DNA from: Annulohypoxylon bovei var. microspora
Lineage: Eukaryota; Ascomycota; Sordariomycetes; Xylariales; Hypoxylaceae
Assembly (NCBI GenBank): GCA_022836615.1
Contig: MU405213.1
Span: 434,001-498,000, forward strand
Direction: 5' to 3'
DNA: 64,000 nt
A program made the position numbers and the translations under genes. Under the pieces are notes generated by a model. It was given only the letters and a program-made list of their open reading frames with translations, did not search any database and was not told the DNA's origin. Shown piece after piece: positions 35,534-47,344 of the stretch. The stretch's first letter is position 1; the number at the start of each line of letters is the position of its first letter.

Positions 35534-37074
35534 ATGGATTTGATCGCATCGACACTCCTGGCATTTCCGCCAGGAGCTGACATCGACTGCTTCGGCGATA
35601 ATGCTAATTACAACACGAATGTTAAGGCCCACGTTAACAAGCTCTCTAAGTTACTTCAAGACCAGAATGCCGACTTGATAATTCATGGTCCTGATCTTCT
35701 CGAGCTGCTCGACCCTGCAGTCAATTCACTATCGTATCTAGCCGTCCTCCATGCCCTCGTCAGCCCTGGCGTGGTCTCTTCTGCGCCCCGCGATCTTGTC
35801 CTAGAGAAGTTGGTGCTGTTTCTTGTCACATTCGATGCACGACAATGTCGATATGCTAGAAGTCATCTGCAAGATGTCTTTCTTGTTGCCGGGAGTGGTC
35901 AACACCTGCCTGTAAGTCTCCAAACTTTACATTCCCCAATACATACCTATCTATGTATCATACTAACTAACTTCCTTAGCCTTCAGCTGCCGTTGAAGCT
36001 CTTGCGACGGCCATCTTGAGACTTGACCCAACCGGCAGCTTACTTACTACCTCTCATATCCTCCTTGCGAAACTTGCCTACAACACCGACAACATCGACC
36101 CTGCCCTACAGGTAATCGATAAGAATATTGTATTCTTTCCCGGCATGGCCAATTACGGAGAGCCTAAACATCTTTGCGATCTTACCCTCCCGCCTCCGGT
36201 TTATCTCTCCCGGGAGACTGGACTTACCGGTACCTTGAAGTCCTCTTTAGTAATGGAATATGACTTGCTCCGCGGCATGATGTATTGTTCTAGAAGAGAT
36301 TGGGTGAAAGCATATGACGCTTTTGAGCAAGTCGTCGCCTTTCCTACTCGTGAAGGAGGTACGAGTATGATCATGATCGAGGCATACAAGAAGTGGGTGC
36401 TGGTTAGCCTACTCTCCAAGGGGAAGCTTGTCGACCCCCAATCATACACAGGAGCTGCGGCAAATAAGCTCTACGGAAACTTGGGCAAACCCTACCAAGC
36501 GGTCGCGATGCTATTTGTGACTGACAACGTCCAGGCGCTGAAGACGGAAGTAGAGAAGAACAATCAACAATGGCTAGAAGACGGAAACACGGGTCTAATC
36601 CAAGAGGTTCTAGCAGGTTATCAAAAGTGGCGAGTCCTGGGACTGGAACAGATCTACTCTAAAATTTCGCTCCCCGAGATCCGACAACAGACAACTAGTG
36701 CCGAGACAGGAATGGTACTTGAGAAAGATAAGGATGTAGAGATGCTCATCCAGAACATGATAATATCTGGCATGCTGAACGGTGTCATCGAAAAGAATGA
36801 TGACGGCACAAAATTTCTTACCTTCCTATCTCCATCAACGTTGCTCTCGGAAGAGGATTTCGCGCACCAGCTCGCCCGCACCGCGCTACGGTTGAAGCAG
36901 CTACACTCGATCTTCAAGACCACCAGAGAGCGCTTAGGAACTAGCAAGGAATACATTAAGCACGTTATCAAGGAAGATAAGCGAGCCGAAAAGAACGAGC
37001 TCGACCCAACCCTTGCCTTCGATGCCCACGTTGACGATGAAGACTTAATGGGCGGCGTAGTTGCAACAGGCTAA
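35534..37074 (+). CDS. COP9 signalosome subunit 3
   Basis: Two exons (35534-35911 and 35980-37074; 68-nt intron, phase 0) encode 490 residues. The N-terminal two-thirds are helical repeats (LLELLDPAVNSLSYLAVLHA, PVYLSRETGLTGTLKSSLVM). The C-terminal part has the PCI-type winged-helix region: QIYSKISLPEIRQQT, VEMLIQNMIISGMLNGVIEK and FLSPSTLLSEEDF. The block LLRGMMYCSRRDWVKAYDAF is typical of CSN3/CsnC. The COP9 signalosome removes Nedd8 from cullins; in fungi it links light response, development and secondary metabolism. This subunit is scaffold, not catalytic. The acidic end VDDEDLMGG is also seen in relatives. The ATG sits in a GCCATGG context. Confidence 0.93.
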
Positions 37075-37845
37075 GAAATCGAAATTCACTTACCGTCCAC
37101 TTGATCGGTTTCGGGAATTAGACTTCATCGTCAGAGCCAGCCTCAAATAATGTTTGGGCTTCCTATGAGACTTCCTTATCTAGGTACCTAGGAGGGGATA
37201 CTAATCGGTTTGGAGACAGCCGATATTCACGTTGTAACGATCACCTACATATCCTCAGGCGAAAATGTTCAGAGGGAACATCCGCATCTCTAGGCGGTGA
37301 AGCCTAGGTAACAGCTTGAGAAATACCAGTTAGTTAAAGATTAGACGACAGCCAAGAGCCGTCAGACTCTTAGCCTGCTTATTACCTACCTACACACTTA
37401 CTTAAGGTACCTAGGTAGGTAGGTAAATAGCGACGGAGAATCAAGAATAAACACATTGATATCCCATATTAGAATTCATCTTCCATTATCATACTATGTC
37501 GTAACCGCAATTTCTTTCGTAGCATACTAGTCATAGTGTACATTTAATTTGTCCTTGATTAACAACTCTAGCCTTTAGTACCAGCAAAACTTCACCGCGA
37601 TGCCATAATAGATGCTTAACCAGCAATGGATCTACATAACACAAGTGCGAGTGTGAGACATCTGGATTAGGTGACTACCTCCCCCCCAGATCATTCAAGG
37701 CCAGGAACTAAAAAGGCTCGACGGTAAGATGGTATATCATTTCGCCCCCCCTAGCCCAATTTCATACGCCACAGGCTACTATGGAATGAATACAACTCGA
37801 GAGGTCGCCATCAAATTGAATTCCGAAATAATCCCGTAGCCATGA
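37075..37845. other. Intergenic, 771 bp
   Basis: Convergent 3' space between CSN3 (+) and RPA1 (-). It contains a strong TACCTAGGTAGGTAGGTA repeat at 37408-37425 and further copies near 37182-37192. No gene is seen. Confidence 0.45.
37408..37425. repeat. TACCTAGGTAGGTAGGTA dispersed repeat
   Basis: One of the longest clean copies of the window's dispersed palindromic repeat, in 3' intergenic space. Confidence 0.8.
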
Positions 37846-39956
37846 TCACGAACCAACAGAGAGTTGCTTGATCAGGTCGGACAGTTTCGTAGCCTCGGTT
37901 CGGAAGTCTAACGGGTTGGCGCTCATCACTTGATATCGTACACTACACGTCTTATTAGCTGTGATATTCCTTACTCGTGTGATAAATTAGATCACGCACC
38001 GTTGATTCTCGCCATACGTATCCATCTTAGCACGGCACCTGAAATATAGCTTAGTGCAGTTAGCAGCCTCAAATATGCCGGGGACTCGGTCCTCGTCATT
38101 CTCTTTGATCTCCATCAACTCGTCGGCAGTCATGCCCATGACGACGCGCGCGACGTCGTCGAAGCACGACAGCCACAGTTGCCCGGTATGGTCGTTGACG
38201 TTGACGCTCATGATGTATCTGTACTGGGGTCGCGTGTGCACTATACTGCATTTCTCGCACCGCCACGTGCCATCGCCTTGATCGACAACCTTCTTGTTGC
38301 ACTGCTCGCTGCTACACGCAGGGTAGGCGAAATTGTCTTGCTTGATATAGACAATTGTAGCCTTCAGATTAAAGTAGTCCGTGTCCTCCATTCCAAGATT
38401 TTCGTCCTTCACTTGAGAGATGACCTTTGTCTGATCTACACGGCCTGTCGCGGAGCCCATCGACGCCATGGTGTTGTGAGTAGCAAAGTTGCCGGTGCGG
38501 CCTTGAGAGTCGTACCAGCCCTTCAGGCGATGAGCTTCTTCGATATCGGGATCGACAGACATAGTACCGGAGTTGAGTAACGACAATGATCGCCCACCAA
38601 AGTCAGACACCTTTAAACCTTTGAAGGCAACAATAGACTCGGGCTGGGTAGCAAATGCGGTGGCTGTCTTGCCCCATATTGTGATGCGGACAGAGAAGTC
38701 CGAATCGTCTACTACAGTTAACTCGCGTTTGTCAAAAGGTTTGCCACTACTCTTCGCAGTGATCTGAGAGACGTCGCCAACTTCCTTCAGAACGCAGACA
38801 AGATCGACGGTGGAATCCTTTTCCACGGACTGAAGCTCTTGGATATTGACAAAGTTAAAGCGAACCTGGGGCACGCTGGATTGGTCCTCGGCCTTCTCGA
38901 TGACAGTATCCCGCTCGAATGTGAGTTCATAGTCATTTGGTAGGTTGGTGAACTGCTTTTTTGCGAGAGCAACACGGCAAGGGTTGCTAACATAGTAGAC
39001 CTGGCCCTCCTGTAACAAGTCATAGTACTGATCGCACTGCTCGTTAAAACCGGTCGCTTTGATCTCGCCACTCTCGTCTAGAAAGTTGACGGAGAATAAT
39101 TTACCCTCGCCAGATGCCTTGTGCCAGGTCTTAATGTCGGATTTTTGGGACACGCGTGCTTTGATGGTCCATTTGTGTGCATATGGGGAGAGGGCCTCGA
39201 TTGGGTAAATAACAATGTTTCCGCTACCATGGGACGCAGTGCTACCGCCTCCACCTCCACCTCCACCCATGCGCGACGACATCGGTTCGGGTTTGACCGG
39301 TGCTGAAGATTCCGTCTTCGCACCATAGAAGTTCGTGCCGCCAATGGCGGTATTTGCGGGCTCTGATTTAGCTTCGAATGCTTGAGGCTCACCAATTCGG
39401 TCATGGACACCTAGTTCTGAAGCAACGTCGAGGTCGAGGATGATTAGGATGCTATATACTGTCAACTACCACCATTCTGCAAGTCGCGAGGCTTACTTGG
39501 ATACACACTTCTTGCCTTTGACCATGTTTGCTTGATACGACTTGACTCGGACAAGAGCTCCTCGGACAAGAGAGCCATCATGAATGACGTGATTCGCCTC
39601 TAGAAATTTTGTAAGCGCGATGATGTTATCGTCTACCGAGGTAGTAATGTAGGCTATGATACATACGAGTGGCTAACATGCATTGCACGTAGTTGCGTAT
39701 ATCGCTTAAAACGACTCGGTAACGGTCAGGCTGTTGGCCGGCAGCACTTTGTTGCGCAGCAAGAGGTTTGATCTGTAGGCATTGCAAGATAGGAACCGGG
39801 AAGCGCTGATCGACATGGTTAGGGTCATTGAAGACAGCACTGGAATATCGGTTAGCTTGTCTGTCACGTAGTTTTTGTAAAGGAAGTAATATGGATATGG
39901 TTCACATACTCAAGAGCCCCTTGGGTAATTGACTGCTGTGCTGCTGCGACCGACAT
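37846..39956 (-). CDS. Replication protein A 70-kDa subunit (RPA1)
   Basis: Five exons (39956-39910, 39839-39667, 39599-39509, 39451-38000, 37942-37846) encode 619 residues. The N-terminal OB fold (about 1-115) carries QCLQIKPLAA, NYVQCMLATQANHVIHDG and VKGKNILIILDLDV. These blocks read correctly only with the chosen splice sites. A Gly/Ser-rich linker leads to DNA-binding OB folds A and B (IYPIEALSPYAHKWTIKARV; FNFVNIQELQSVEKDSTVDL). Domain C has a zinc ribbon CSSEQC...CEKC (about 480-505). The last exon ends the protein with RYQVMSANPLDFRTEA. RPA coats single-stranded DNA in replication, repair and recombination in the nucleus. It is divergent from the dienelactone hydrolase gene. Introns are 57-70 nt. 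Confidence 0.96.
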
Positions 39957-40333
39957 GCTGAATAGGATTGTGCCTTGCTAAGCCGCGTGTTTGGTCGAAG
40001 GCAAAAGTTGCGATATTACCTGGGTAGATATTGAAAAAGAGAAATCAATCTAACAAACGCGTCGGGTCTAAAAGTCGCGTCAAAGTTAAAGTGGTGGGTG
40101 GGTGGCTGTAACGTGGAACACCCCTCAAATGCGGGGTTCTTAAGGTTTCTAGTTATGGGTACTAGGTACCAATCCAGCCAATCCTATGTTGTACGTCATT
40201 CTCAAGTCACCTACACATTCAGTTCTCCGTTCGCTCGACATTCTCCTCCAGCTACATTTATTCCAGCATCCTGTAACCTTTACATTTTTCTATTTGATCC
40301 GCGGAACTATTTTGACTAGGTATTCTCATCGCC
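39957..40333. promoter_or_regulatory. Divergent upstream region RPA1 / DLH
   Basis: Only 377 bp separate the two start codons. A GGTGGGTGGGTGGC run at about 40091-40104 and AACGCGTCGGG near 40055 are visible. ACGCGT is the MCB-type cell-cycle box of G1/S genes in yeasts (MBF), and it lies about 100 bp upstream of the RPA1 ATG, which suits a replication gene. Confidence 0.45.
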
Positions 40334-41558
40334 ATGGCAGAAGAGGACGTCGCAACGAAAGCTCCCGAAAGTGATGCTCAAGAGGACATGATCCCAGGAG
40401 ACACACCGGCGCAGACTGGCCCAACGATGGGTGAGCATTGTACAAGCGACAGGCCGACTCGTATGTAGCCCTCAGCATAATACCTTAGCTAGGCTAGTGT
40501 CAAAATTGACGTCGATCGTATAGCTACTGGTCTGGCTCCGAAAGGAGAACTAAGGAAACTTGGTGGCGTGGATGTTAGTATTTCTGCAGCGATGACTACC
40601 GTTGCCGCTGCCGTACTCTCACATGCATGTATTAATGCCAATACCATATTAGATCTACCTTACGAAGCCAGAGTCATACCCGACAAATCCCTCCAAGCTT
40701 CTCCTTCTCCTTTCCAGCGGCACGGGCATAAAGTCCACAAATAATCAGATCCAAGCCGACAAGTTTGCAGATGAAGGCTTGTAAGTTCCCTATGAAATTT
40801 TCAAGGCGCATATTGTCTCATTTGGCTCCCCTATAACCATAAGACAAATAATACATACTAATCCCAAACGAAGTGTTGTTGTGATGCCCGACCTCTTCGA
40901 TGGCAACCCGGCGCCGAACTCTTCTCTTGGCTCCGAGGCTGAGACACAAGAGACATCATTCCTTGACAAGATCAAACTCAAAGCTGCCGAAATTGCGAAG
41001 TCCTTTGTAATCGACGAATGGTTAGCGCGCCACACCGAAGGAAAGGTTATGCCAATACTTGAGAAAGTCGTTGATGCATGTAAGAGTGAGTTTGCCGATG
41101 CGGTGGGCAACGGAGGTGGCATCTATGCGGTAGGTTATTGTTTCGGTGGGCGGTACGTCTTACTACTAGCTAGTGAGCGCAGCCAGGTGCAGACAGGTTG
41201 GAGCGGTGCTCAGAAACCATCTGACGAGGAAGCGGGCGAAGGGGCGAACTCGACGAAGAAGGGTCCATATATCAAGGCGGGTGCGCTGGCGCATGCGACT
41301 CTAGTTTCTCCGGATGATTTCCAAGGACTAAAAGTGCCGGTGAGCTTGGTCTGCGTGGAAAGTGACCCCATGTTCCCCGATGAAGTCCGCGAGACTGGGG
41401 AAAACGTCATGTCCAAGGAGAATGTGGAGCATGAGGTTCAGGTTTATCCCGGAGTCCCCCATGGATTTGCTGTCATTGGGGATTACAATGACGGTAACAT
41501 CAAAAACGCACAAGAAACCGCTTTTGAGCAGATGTTAAGATGGGTCAAGGAGCATTGA
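40334..41558 (+). CDS. Dienelactone hydrolase family protein
   Basis: Four exons (40334-40460, 40524-40573, 40653-40780, 40874-41558) encode 329 residues. The alpha/beta-hydrolase core starts at GGVDIYLTKP. Joining exons 3 and 4 gives DEGFVVVMPDLFDGNP. The DLH triad is present: nucleophile C191 in GYCFGGRY, D266 in VESDPMFP and H298 in GVPHGFAV. Bacterial members open dienelactones in aromatic catabolism; fungal members such as Aim2-like proteins are mostly of unknown substrate. No signal peptide is seen. The N-terminus is longer and more acidic (residues 1-35) than in short DLHs. It converges on the MDR gene with only 166 bp between stops. Confidence 0.92.
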
Positions 41559-41724
41559 CGACATGCCTAGGTAGGGCGCAAATAGGTCTGATCACATCCA
41601 TGGATGGCGCTGTTTGGTTATTGCCTGATTTAGGTACCTGAGGTTTTCGAGTCCCATCCATAGTCGCGCAGATTTCGATCATGAAAGGTATGCACTAGAG
41701 TCTTTTTAGTTTTACCTATTTTCC

Positions 41725-42870
41725 CTACGGGACAGTACAGATGATTTTCCCCGTCGTCTTGTTTTCCTCCAGCAACTGATGCGCTTTAATGATATCGTCC
41801 ATCGGCAGGACTATGTCAACTAGGACTTTCAGTTTACCACTCTCAAAATGGGGGATATACTCGGCCAACTTATCCCTCAACTGACCTTGGTAGTCGGCGT
41901 CCCTACTTCGTAGCGTACTACCTTCTAGCCGAATCCTTTTGTAGAGTAGCATACTATAATCTACCCCATCAAGTTTTGTGCCGCCCATCATGCCCAACGT
42001 AACCCACCTAGCGTCTCTCGCCGCAACTATCAAGTTCTTCTGAAAATAGCCAGCGCCGATGAAGTCTACGATAAGATCCACGCCCTTTCCCCCGGTCGTG
42101 TCGAGGATCTCTTTTGCCCAGTCTTGCGTCTTGTAGTTGAAAGCCTTGGTGGCGCCGAGTTCGTGCTCGATAAATCGACACTTTTCGTCTGTGCCGGCGG
42201 TGGCATAGACGGCGCTGGCGCCGCTATCCTTGCTGAGCTGGATGCCAGCGATGCTTACACCGCTAGCCTTTACCGAGGAATATGATTAGTTACTAGGAAG
42301 ACTTGGAGTACCTGGTTAGAGGAGGGAAAATCATACACCCGCATGCCATAACACGGTCTTGCCCGGCGCGAATTCACCCACAAGATGAAGCGCCTGCGTC
42401 GCGGTAATCCATGTCTCGGGGATTCCAGCGGCCATTTCCCAGGTGAAACTATCAGGCTTGTGCAGCAGCATCTTAGAGCTCACTGCGACGTACTCGGCAT
42501 ACGCGCCGCCGTAAGCGAGACCAAAGACGGCGTCTCCGATCCGGAAGTCACCGTGCGAACCGGGTCCGAACGACTCGATTGTCCCGCTAAACTCGACTCC
42601 GAGTGTGGCCGGGGCCTGGGGCGGCACCGGGTACCGTCCTTCGCGCTGGATAAGGTCCATGCGATTCAACCCGAAGGCCTTGATATGGACAAGAGCTTCG
42701 CCTTCCTTAGGCTCAGGCTTGGGTGTCTGAGGGTTAACGAAGAGGGAGGTGGCAGGTCCTTTACCGCCTTTAATCTCTACATTGAAACCATTTAGTGATA
42801 GGTGCTATTGATGCGAAATATAGAAACCAATTTCTGTTCACATACCAACAGCTTTCATTACGCTACCCAT
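41725..42870 (-). CDS. Quinone oxidoreductase-like MDR enzyme
   Basis: Three exons (42870-42846, 42776-42337, 42267-41725) encode 335 residues. The first exon has only eight codons (MGSVMKAV). The GroES-like N-terminal domain includes KAFGLNRMDLIQREGRYP and GVEFSGTIESFGPG. The Rossmann part has HAGASGVSIAGIQL (restored across intron 2, with the nucleotide-binding ASGVS loop), TAGTDEKCRFIEHELGATKAFNY and GGKGVDLIVDFIGAGYF. This is the zeta-crystallin/PIG3-like branch, which uses NADPH and has no catalytic zinc. PIG3-type residues such as LNRMD and QREGRYP suggest TP53I3-like quinone reductase. The substrate is unknown. The ATG sits just after a TTTCAAA leader. Confidence 0.93.
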
Positions 42871-45835
42871 TTTGAAAGAAACCTACTTCGCAGACTTTAC
42901 GTTCAGCTATCACAGGTGACACAGGATTTAAAATAAAATAAAAAAGTTGGAGGGTTTGGTAAGCCTTTAGCAACAGATAGTGTATCAAATAATTTGCTCC
43001 TCTAAATACCTTCAAGCCTCAAGACCCCTTTCAACTTGAGTAACATAGGTGATTTGAAATCAATGTCACCTAAAACTCACCTCTTTAGCTTTAGCCAATG
43101 ACATAGAACCGCTAAAGAATCCCGATTTCGGCATCAGTCAGCAACCAAATATCTGGAGCCTCGATGCTTTAAACTCGTCCCTCCCCAGGTTTCTTAGGTA
43201 GAAGGAAGTGAATCTGAACTCAGACGCCGCCCTCCACACGTTTTCCATATATATGCCAGATTTAAAGTCGTCTAGTAGCCTGACTAGGTAGTCTTTGGAA
43301 TGTATTCTTGGGTACTTTGTAATTGTGACGAATAGTCCTTCGCCCACTCATATCTATATTCAACCCATAGCTAATTTGGGATATACTCGTCGGCTGTCTG
43401 AACGCGCATTGCTCCAACTAACACGAGCCATATACCATTCTTGCCAGCTTAGGTTCTGTCGCTTAATATACTCGTTTGATCGCGTGGGTATGGGGTCTAG
43501 AATAGAGTGAGAAATGTTATCGTTTCGATATCGACTAATCTTCTGAGCTGATTGCAACTCTTCCGTAAATCGAAAGTTGGCGGCGAAGAGTTTGAGGCAA
43601 AGAAAGGTCAACTAGACGTTGATAGAATTCACCGTCTTTCTACAGTCCATCCTCTCGTCTGCATACGGATGAATTGCTCCGGTAGAACTTGGGTATGTAA
43701 ATCAGAACTAAGTACAAGATAGAAGCAGAGGCAAAGACAATCATAACGGCACGCGGAACGCGTTTTGACTAATACCTAATCTCGCGTTATTGAACAAGAT
43801 CTCGTATGGATTTGATTACCATTGCGGTGGTTGCATCGACGATCCATTGTAGGCATGGTAGAAAATAAATGGTCCTATGTACATAAGCTACTTGACGATC
43901 TAACTCCGGAACCTCGCATGCGAGATGCTAGGATGCCCCATGGGCGAGCCTCACCTAGGACTATCTACCGTACTAGTTTGGGCACGGTGGTTCTCGCTGC
44001 GATAATTAGCTTCCCAGTCTTGAAAGCTGCTTCTCGTCATACAGTCATACTGCGTAGGCGGACATACCAAGCTGAGAGCTAGGTAGAGAACTTGGTTGGT
44101 CGCTTTATTCTCGGCCTTAATCAAGGCTGGTCGAATCCCATAGGAAAGACCATTGAATTGAATAAGATCCAGCCCCAATGGAAGTTCATGAATTACAGAT
44201 GAGATCGGTTACAGCGCAAGACTGGACCTAGGCAGTGGGACTTCACCCGCATTCCCCCCTCCCCTCTAAGGTCTTTAAAGAGATTCGGCCTAGATTTTTC
44301 GGAAATTTTTCATATTGTTAAATACGAGATATCAATATTAAAATATCGCTAAGTAGGTACATATGTGCGTTTATAAACATAGAATGAAGGTGACTATATG
44401 CTTATCTGAGAGGCTCCATTTCGTCTTCGAGCTCTTCTATGTACATACCTCTAGCATTGGGTTTTTCCTATCCATGCCCTTGATGATTGATTGACACGAG
44501 GTGCCAATCTACGTGTAGAGATATCGTCCGATAGCCACCATGTCCTACTGCCAGATCTGGAATGGTAGGTAAATAACAAAGAACGCTGGCTCTTATCAGT
44601 GTCACCCTCTGACCGACTTCCAGAAGGCTTTAAGGAACACTAGCAATTTCCGCCTTAACTAGGTCCTATGTGAAAAAGAACCAATCCAGAAATCGAGATG
44701 CAGGAGATGGCCGAGCGACTGTCGGTGGCGGCTTGTCATTCAGGGGTCACTTCAGGGGTTAGTCCCCGTCGTTACTCCGGACTCACCTGTACACAGTAAA
44801 GTACGAGCAGCCCTACAATGCAGCTGCAATGATATTATCAGAGCACCATAAAATGGTGAATTCCTTCATACGATTTAATTTCAAATTAGATGGCTCAAAG
44901 CGGCGTCTACACGTTATCCGGATTCGGAGTTTAGCGTTGGCCACTAAGGAGCCCCTGAAGGAGCCATGAGATAAGGCTGGAAGGTTGTCTTATCCATCCG
45001 AATAGGTATGTACATAGGTACACATGTACAATATGGTGGATTTCTTACTTTTTCCCTTTCCCTTTTATCCCCCTCCCCTGCCAGCCCTGCTAGCCCTACT
45101 TGGCTTTAAACTCAACCCCGTCAGCCCCGTGAAAGAGATTTCTCCAAGTTAACTACCTAAGTGAGTAAAGTGTTGATTATTTTTATCTATTTATAAATAC
45201 TTAGTTATTATTTAGGTAGGTATGTTTTGTAGCATCTAGGTACATGGTTTTTATTTTTTTGCCGTTGGTAAGATTGTGTGGGTTGTTATGCCCAGGTAAT
45301 TGCTTACGGTGTAAGCCGGTTAATCGCCCGCAATTGGCGGTTCCTGCAGAAGCGCAATCTGTTCCTGCATCTGCAACTAGCAAGTGCGAATGGTACCAAC
45401 TTGGAAAAATCTTGGAGCAACCACTCCGCTTTATGATTTTCTTCTACATAATAATAATAAATATTCTCTTATTAGAGGTTCAAATGGGGGTTTTATATGG
45501 ATTTCGAAATACGCCGGTCCAAACTACCTACTTACCTCTTACGGTGATCCAGCTGTCCAGTGAAGAACACGCTCTACACTATCAACTCGAATGAGTTATC
45601 ACATCGTGTCAAGACTCTATGTTCATATTGATATCTACATATCTACAGTAGTAGCTTCAGCCTTCACCAACTAGCCTACTATGCGCTATGTACAGAATAT
45701 GAAGGTATCACAGAACGTATGTACATACCATGATCTTTTTAGCCAAGGAATAAACGACGCTAGTGGCGTTCCAATTTCCGCATCGCCAGACTTGTCGCTG
45801 GCCTATCACCCCGGTCGACACATTCTGTTCCTTGC

Positions 45836-45863
45836 AGGATGCCTAGGATGCCTAGGATGCCTC
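45836..45863. repeat. AGGATGCCT(A) short tandem
   Basis: Three copies of the decamer AGGATGCCTA with a degenerate fourth, in unannotated sequence. Confidence 0.7.
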
Positions 45864-46566
45864 GATGCTACTGTACCCTCCATCCAACGAGCGGCCAGAT
45901 CTAAAATAGTGTATCCCAAACTATTGTCCCAGGACCCATCTCGTATTCCTGCTATGCTACCTGATAATGATTCATCTTACACTTTGTACTCGATCATACT
46001 AAATATGTCTTTCAGGTACTTACAACTCGACATACCTCAATAAAACACTAGCAGAAACATACATTTATTGAGTGAAGGTACTCGCCCCTTTTGGTCGCTA
46101 TCTTAAGCCCTATCCATTTTGGCTCTCAACGGGTCAACAAGTCACAGAGCAGAATCCACACTCCACCCGAAAAGGGGTGGATTTGGCGCTCATCACTCAC
46201 CATTGAGTGAATGGCCCCTGAGCTCTTCTTCTTGAGGCGAACTACATTATGTCAGATATGTACTATGTGCATACATAAGAAACACGCATAAGATGTACAG
46301 CACACATCAGCTCTTCTACTCTCCAGGATAGAAGCTTATGATTGGATAGGAAAGCGAAATAAGATGAGGAAAAAATAAATATGGGGAGCATAGATGGATG
46401 GAGACCCAGTCAACCCTGTTATCCTAGCGCCGCGAACCCTACCTATGGGCCTTGGGTAAACCAGGGTTAGGCTATCAACACCTGGGCACGCATGGGAGTT
46501 GAAGTTCACGTTGCGTTGTGCTGCTTGTGCTGCCCGGAAGCGACCTTCCCCATGTTGTTCGTTCTG

Positions 46567-46574
46567 TATATAAA
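46567..46574 (+). promoter_or_regulatory. Probable TATA box of the CCG-6-like gene
   Basis: TATATAAA lies about 190 bp upstream of the start codon and is followed by a pyrimidine-rich CTCTCTTTTC stretch (about 46600-46625). This is the usual layout of strongly expressed fungal genes. It is inferred from sequence alone. Confidence 0.5.
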
Positions 46575-46765
46575 TCAACACATCCAAGGACCGACAATCC
46601 TTCCTCTCTTTTCTTTCCTCACCCACACACATTCTCTGCAAATATCACCCTGACTTTTAGTCAATTTCATTCGTTAACAAGCATACCTAATCGCTCTAAC
46701 TAAGCCTAATAATCCTCGACAACTTACTCTCCCACGAGTATCTAATACCAGACAAATCAGTCAAA

Positions 46766-47344
46766 ATGAAGTTCACCATTGCTGCTGTTGCCCTCGCCGC
46801 TGGCGTCTCCGCCTCTTACCCGGCTTCCAACGCCACTCAGTACACCACTGAGATCGTTACCTCTTACGAGACCTACTGCCCTGGCCCCACCCAGATCACC
46901 TACGGCACCAACACCTACACCGTCACTGAGGTATGCTCTGAAGATGCGCCTGAGACTCCTCGCAGCAGCTAACAATTCTACAGGCCACCACCCTGACCAT
47001 CACTGACTGCCCTTGCACCATCAGCAAGCCCGTCTACACCACCTCGTCCGTCGCCTGCACTACCTGGTAAGATGGTAGTGTCTCTATTGACTAAGACGAG
47101 TCGGCTAACATTTCACAGCACCACCCCGGCCGCCCCTGTTTACCCTACCTCGGCCCCGGCTCCCCCGGTCTACCTTAACAGCACCACTGCCGCCACCACC
47201 CCCAGCTCCGTCTACCCCACCGGTAGCGTTCCCGGCACCTCCACCACTGCCACCACCATCCCCACCGCTGGTGCTGGCAAGGCTGCCGCTCTCTCCGGTG
47301 CTGGCCTTGCTGGTCTGCTCGGTCTTGCTGTTGCCGCCCTATAA
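46766..47344 (+). CDS. CCG-6-like GPI-anchored cell-wall protein
   Basis: Three exons (46766-46930, 46984-47066, 47119-47344) encode 157 residues. A cleavable signal peptide (MKFTIAAVALAAGVSA, 1-16) leads into a Thr/Tyr-rich domain with YTTEIVTSYETYCPGPTQI and YTVTEATTLTITDCPCTISK, whose four or so cysteines probably pair. A Pro/Thr/Ser stretch suits O-glycosylation. The C-terminus has a small-residue site (GAGKAAALSG) and a hydrophobic tail LLGLAVAAL, the signal for a GPI anchor. Neurospora CCG-6 is a clock-controlled protein of this type. Codon use is strongly C-ending and biased, unlike its neighbours, which points to very high expression. Confidence 0.9.

Larger units (their letters stand above)
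42871..46765. other. 3.9-kb gene-poor region
   Basis: I recognise no gene. ORFs at 43822-44082 and 45244-45594 (+) lack family features. Repeats include three tandem AGGATGCCT units at about 45836-45863 and TACATAGGTAC motifs near 45010. The last 600 bp are the promoter of the CCG-6-like gene, with inverted repeats near 46163-46210 and a TATA box. Confidence 0.45.

Noticed and set aside
38054..38580. Plus-strand ORFs opposite RPA1
   Set aside because: They lie entirely antisense to the zinc-ribbon part of RPA1, with no family features.
39633..39666. 34-nt intron in RPA1 ending at GGTAG
   Set aside because: Too short. Using the TTTCTAG acceptor at 39600 instead restores the conserved LATQANHVIHDG.
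43822..44178. Overlapping ORFs on both strands
   Set aside because: The strands conflict, and neither shows a domain or splice pattern.
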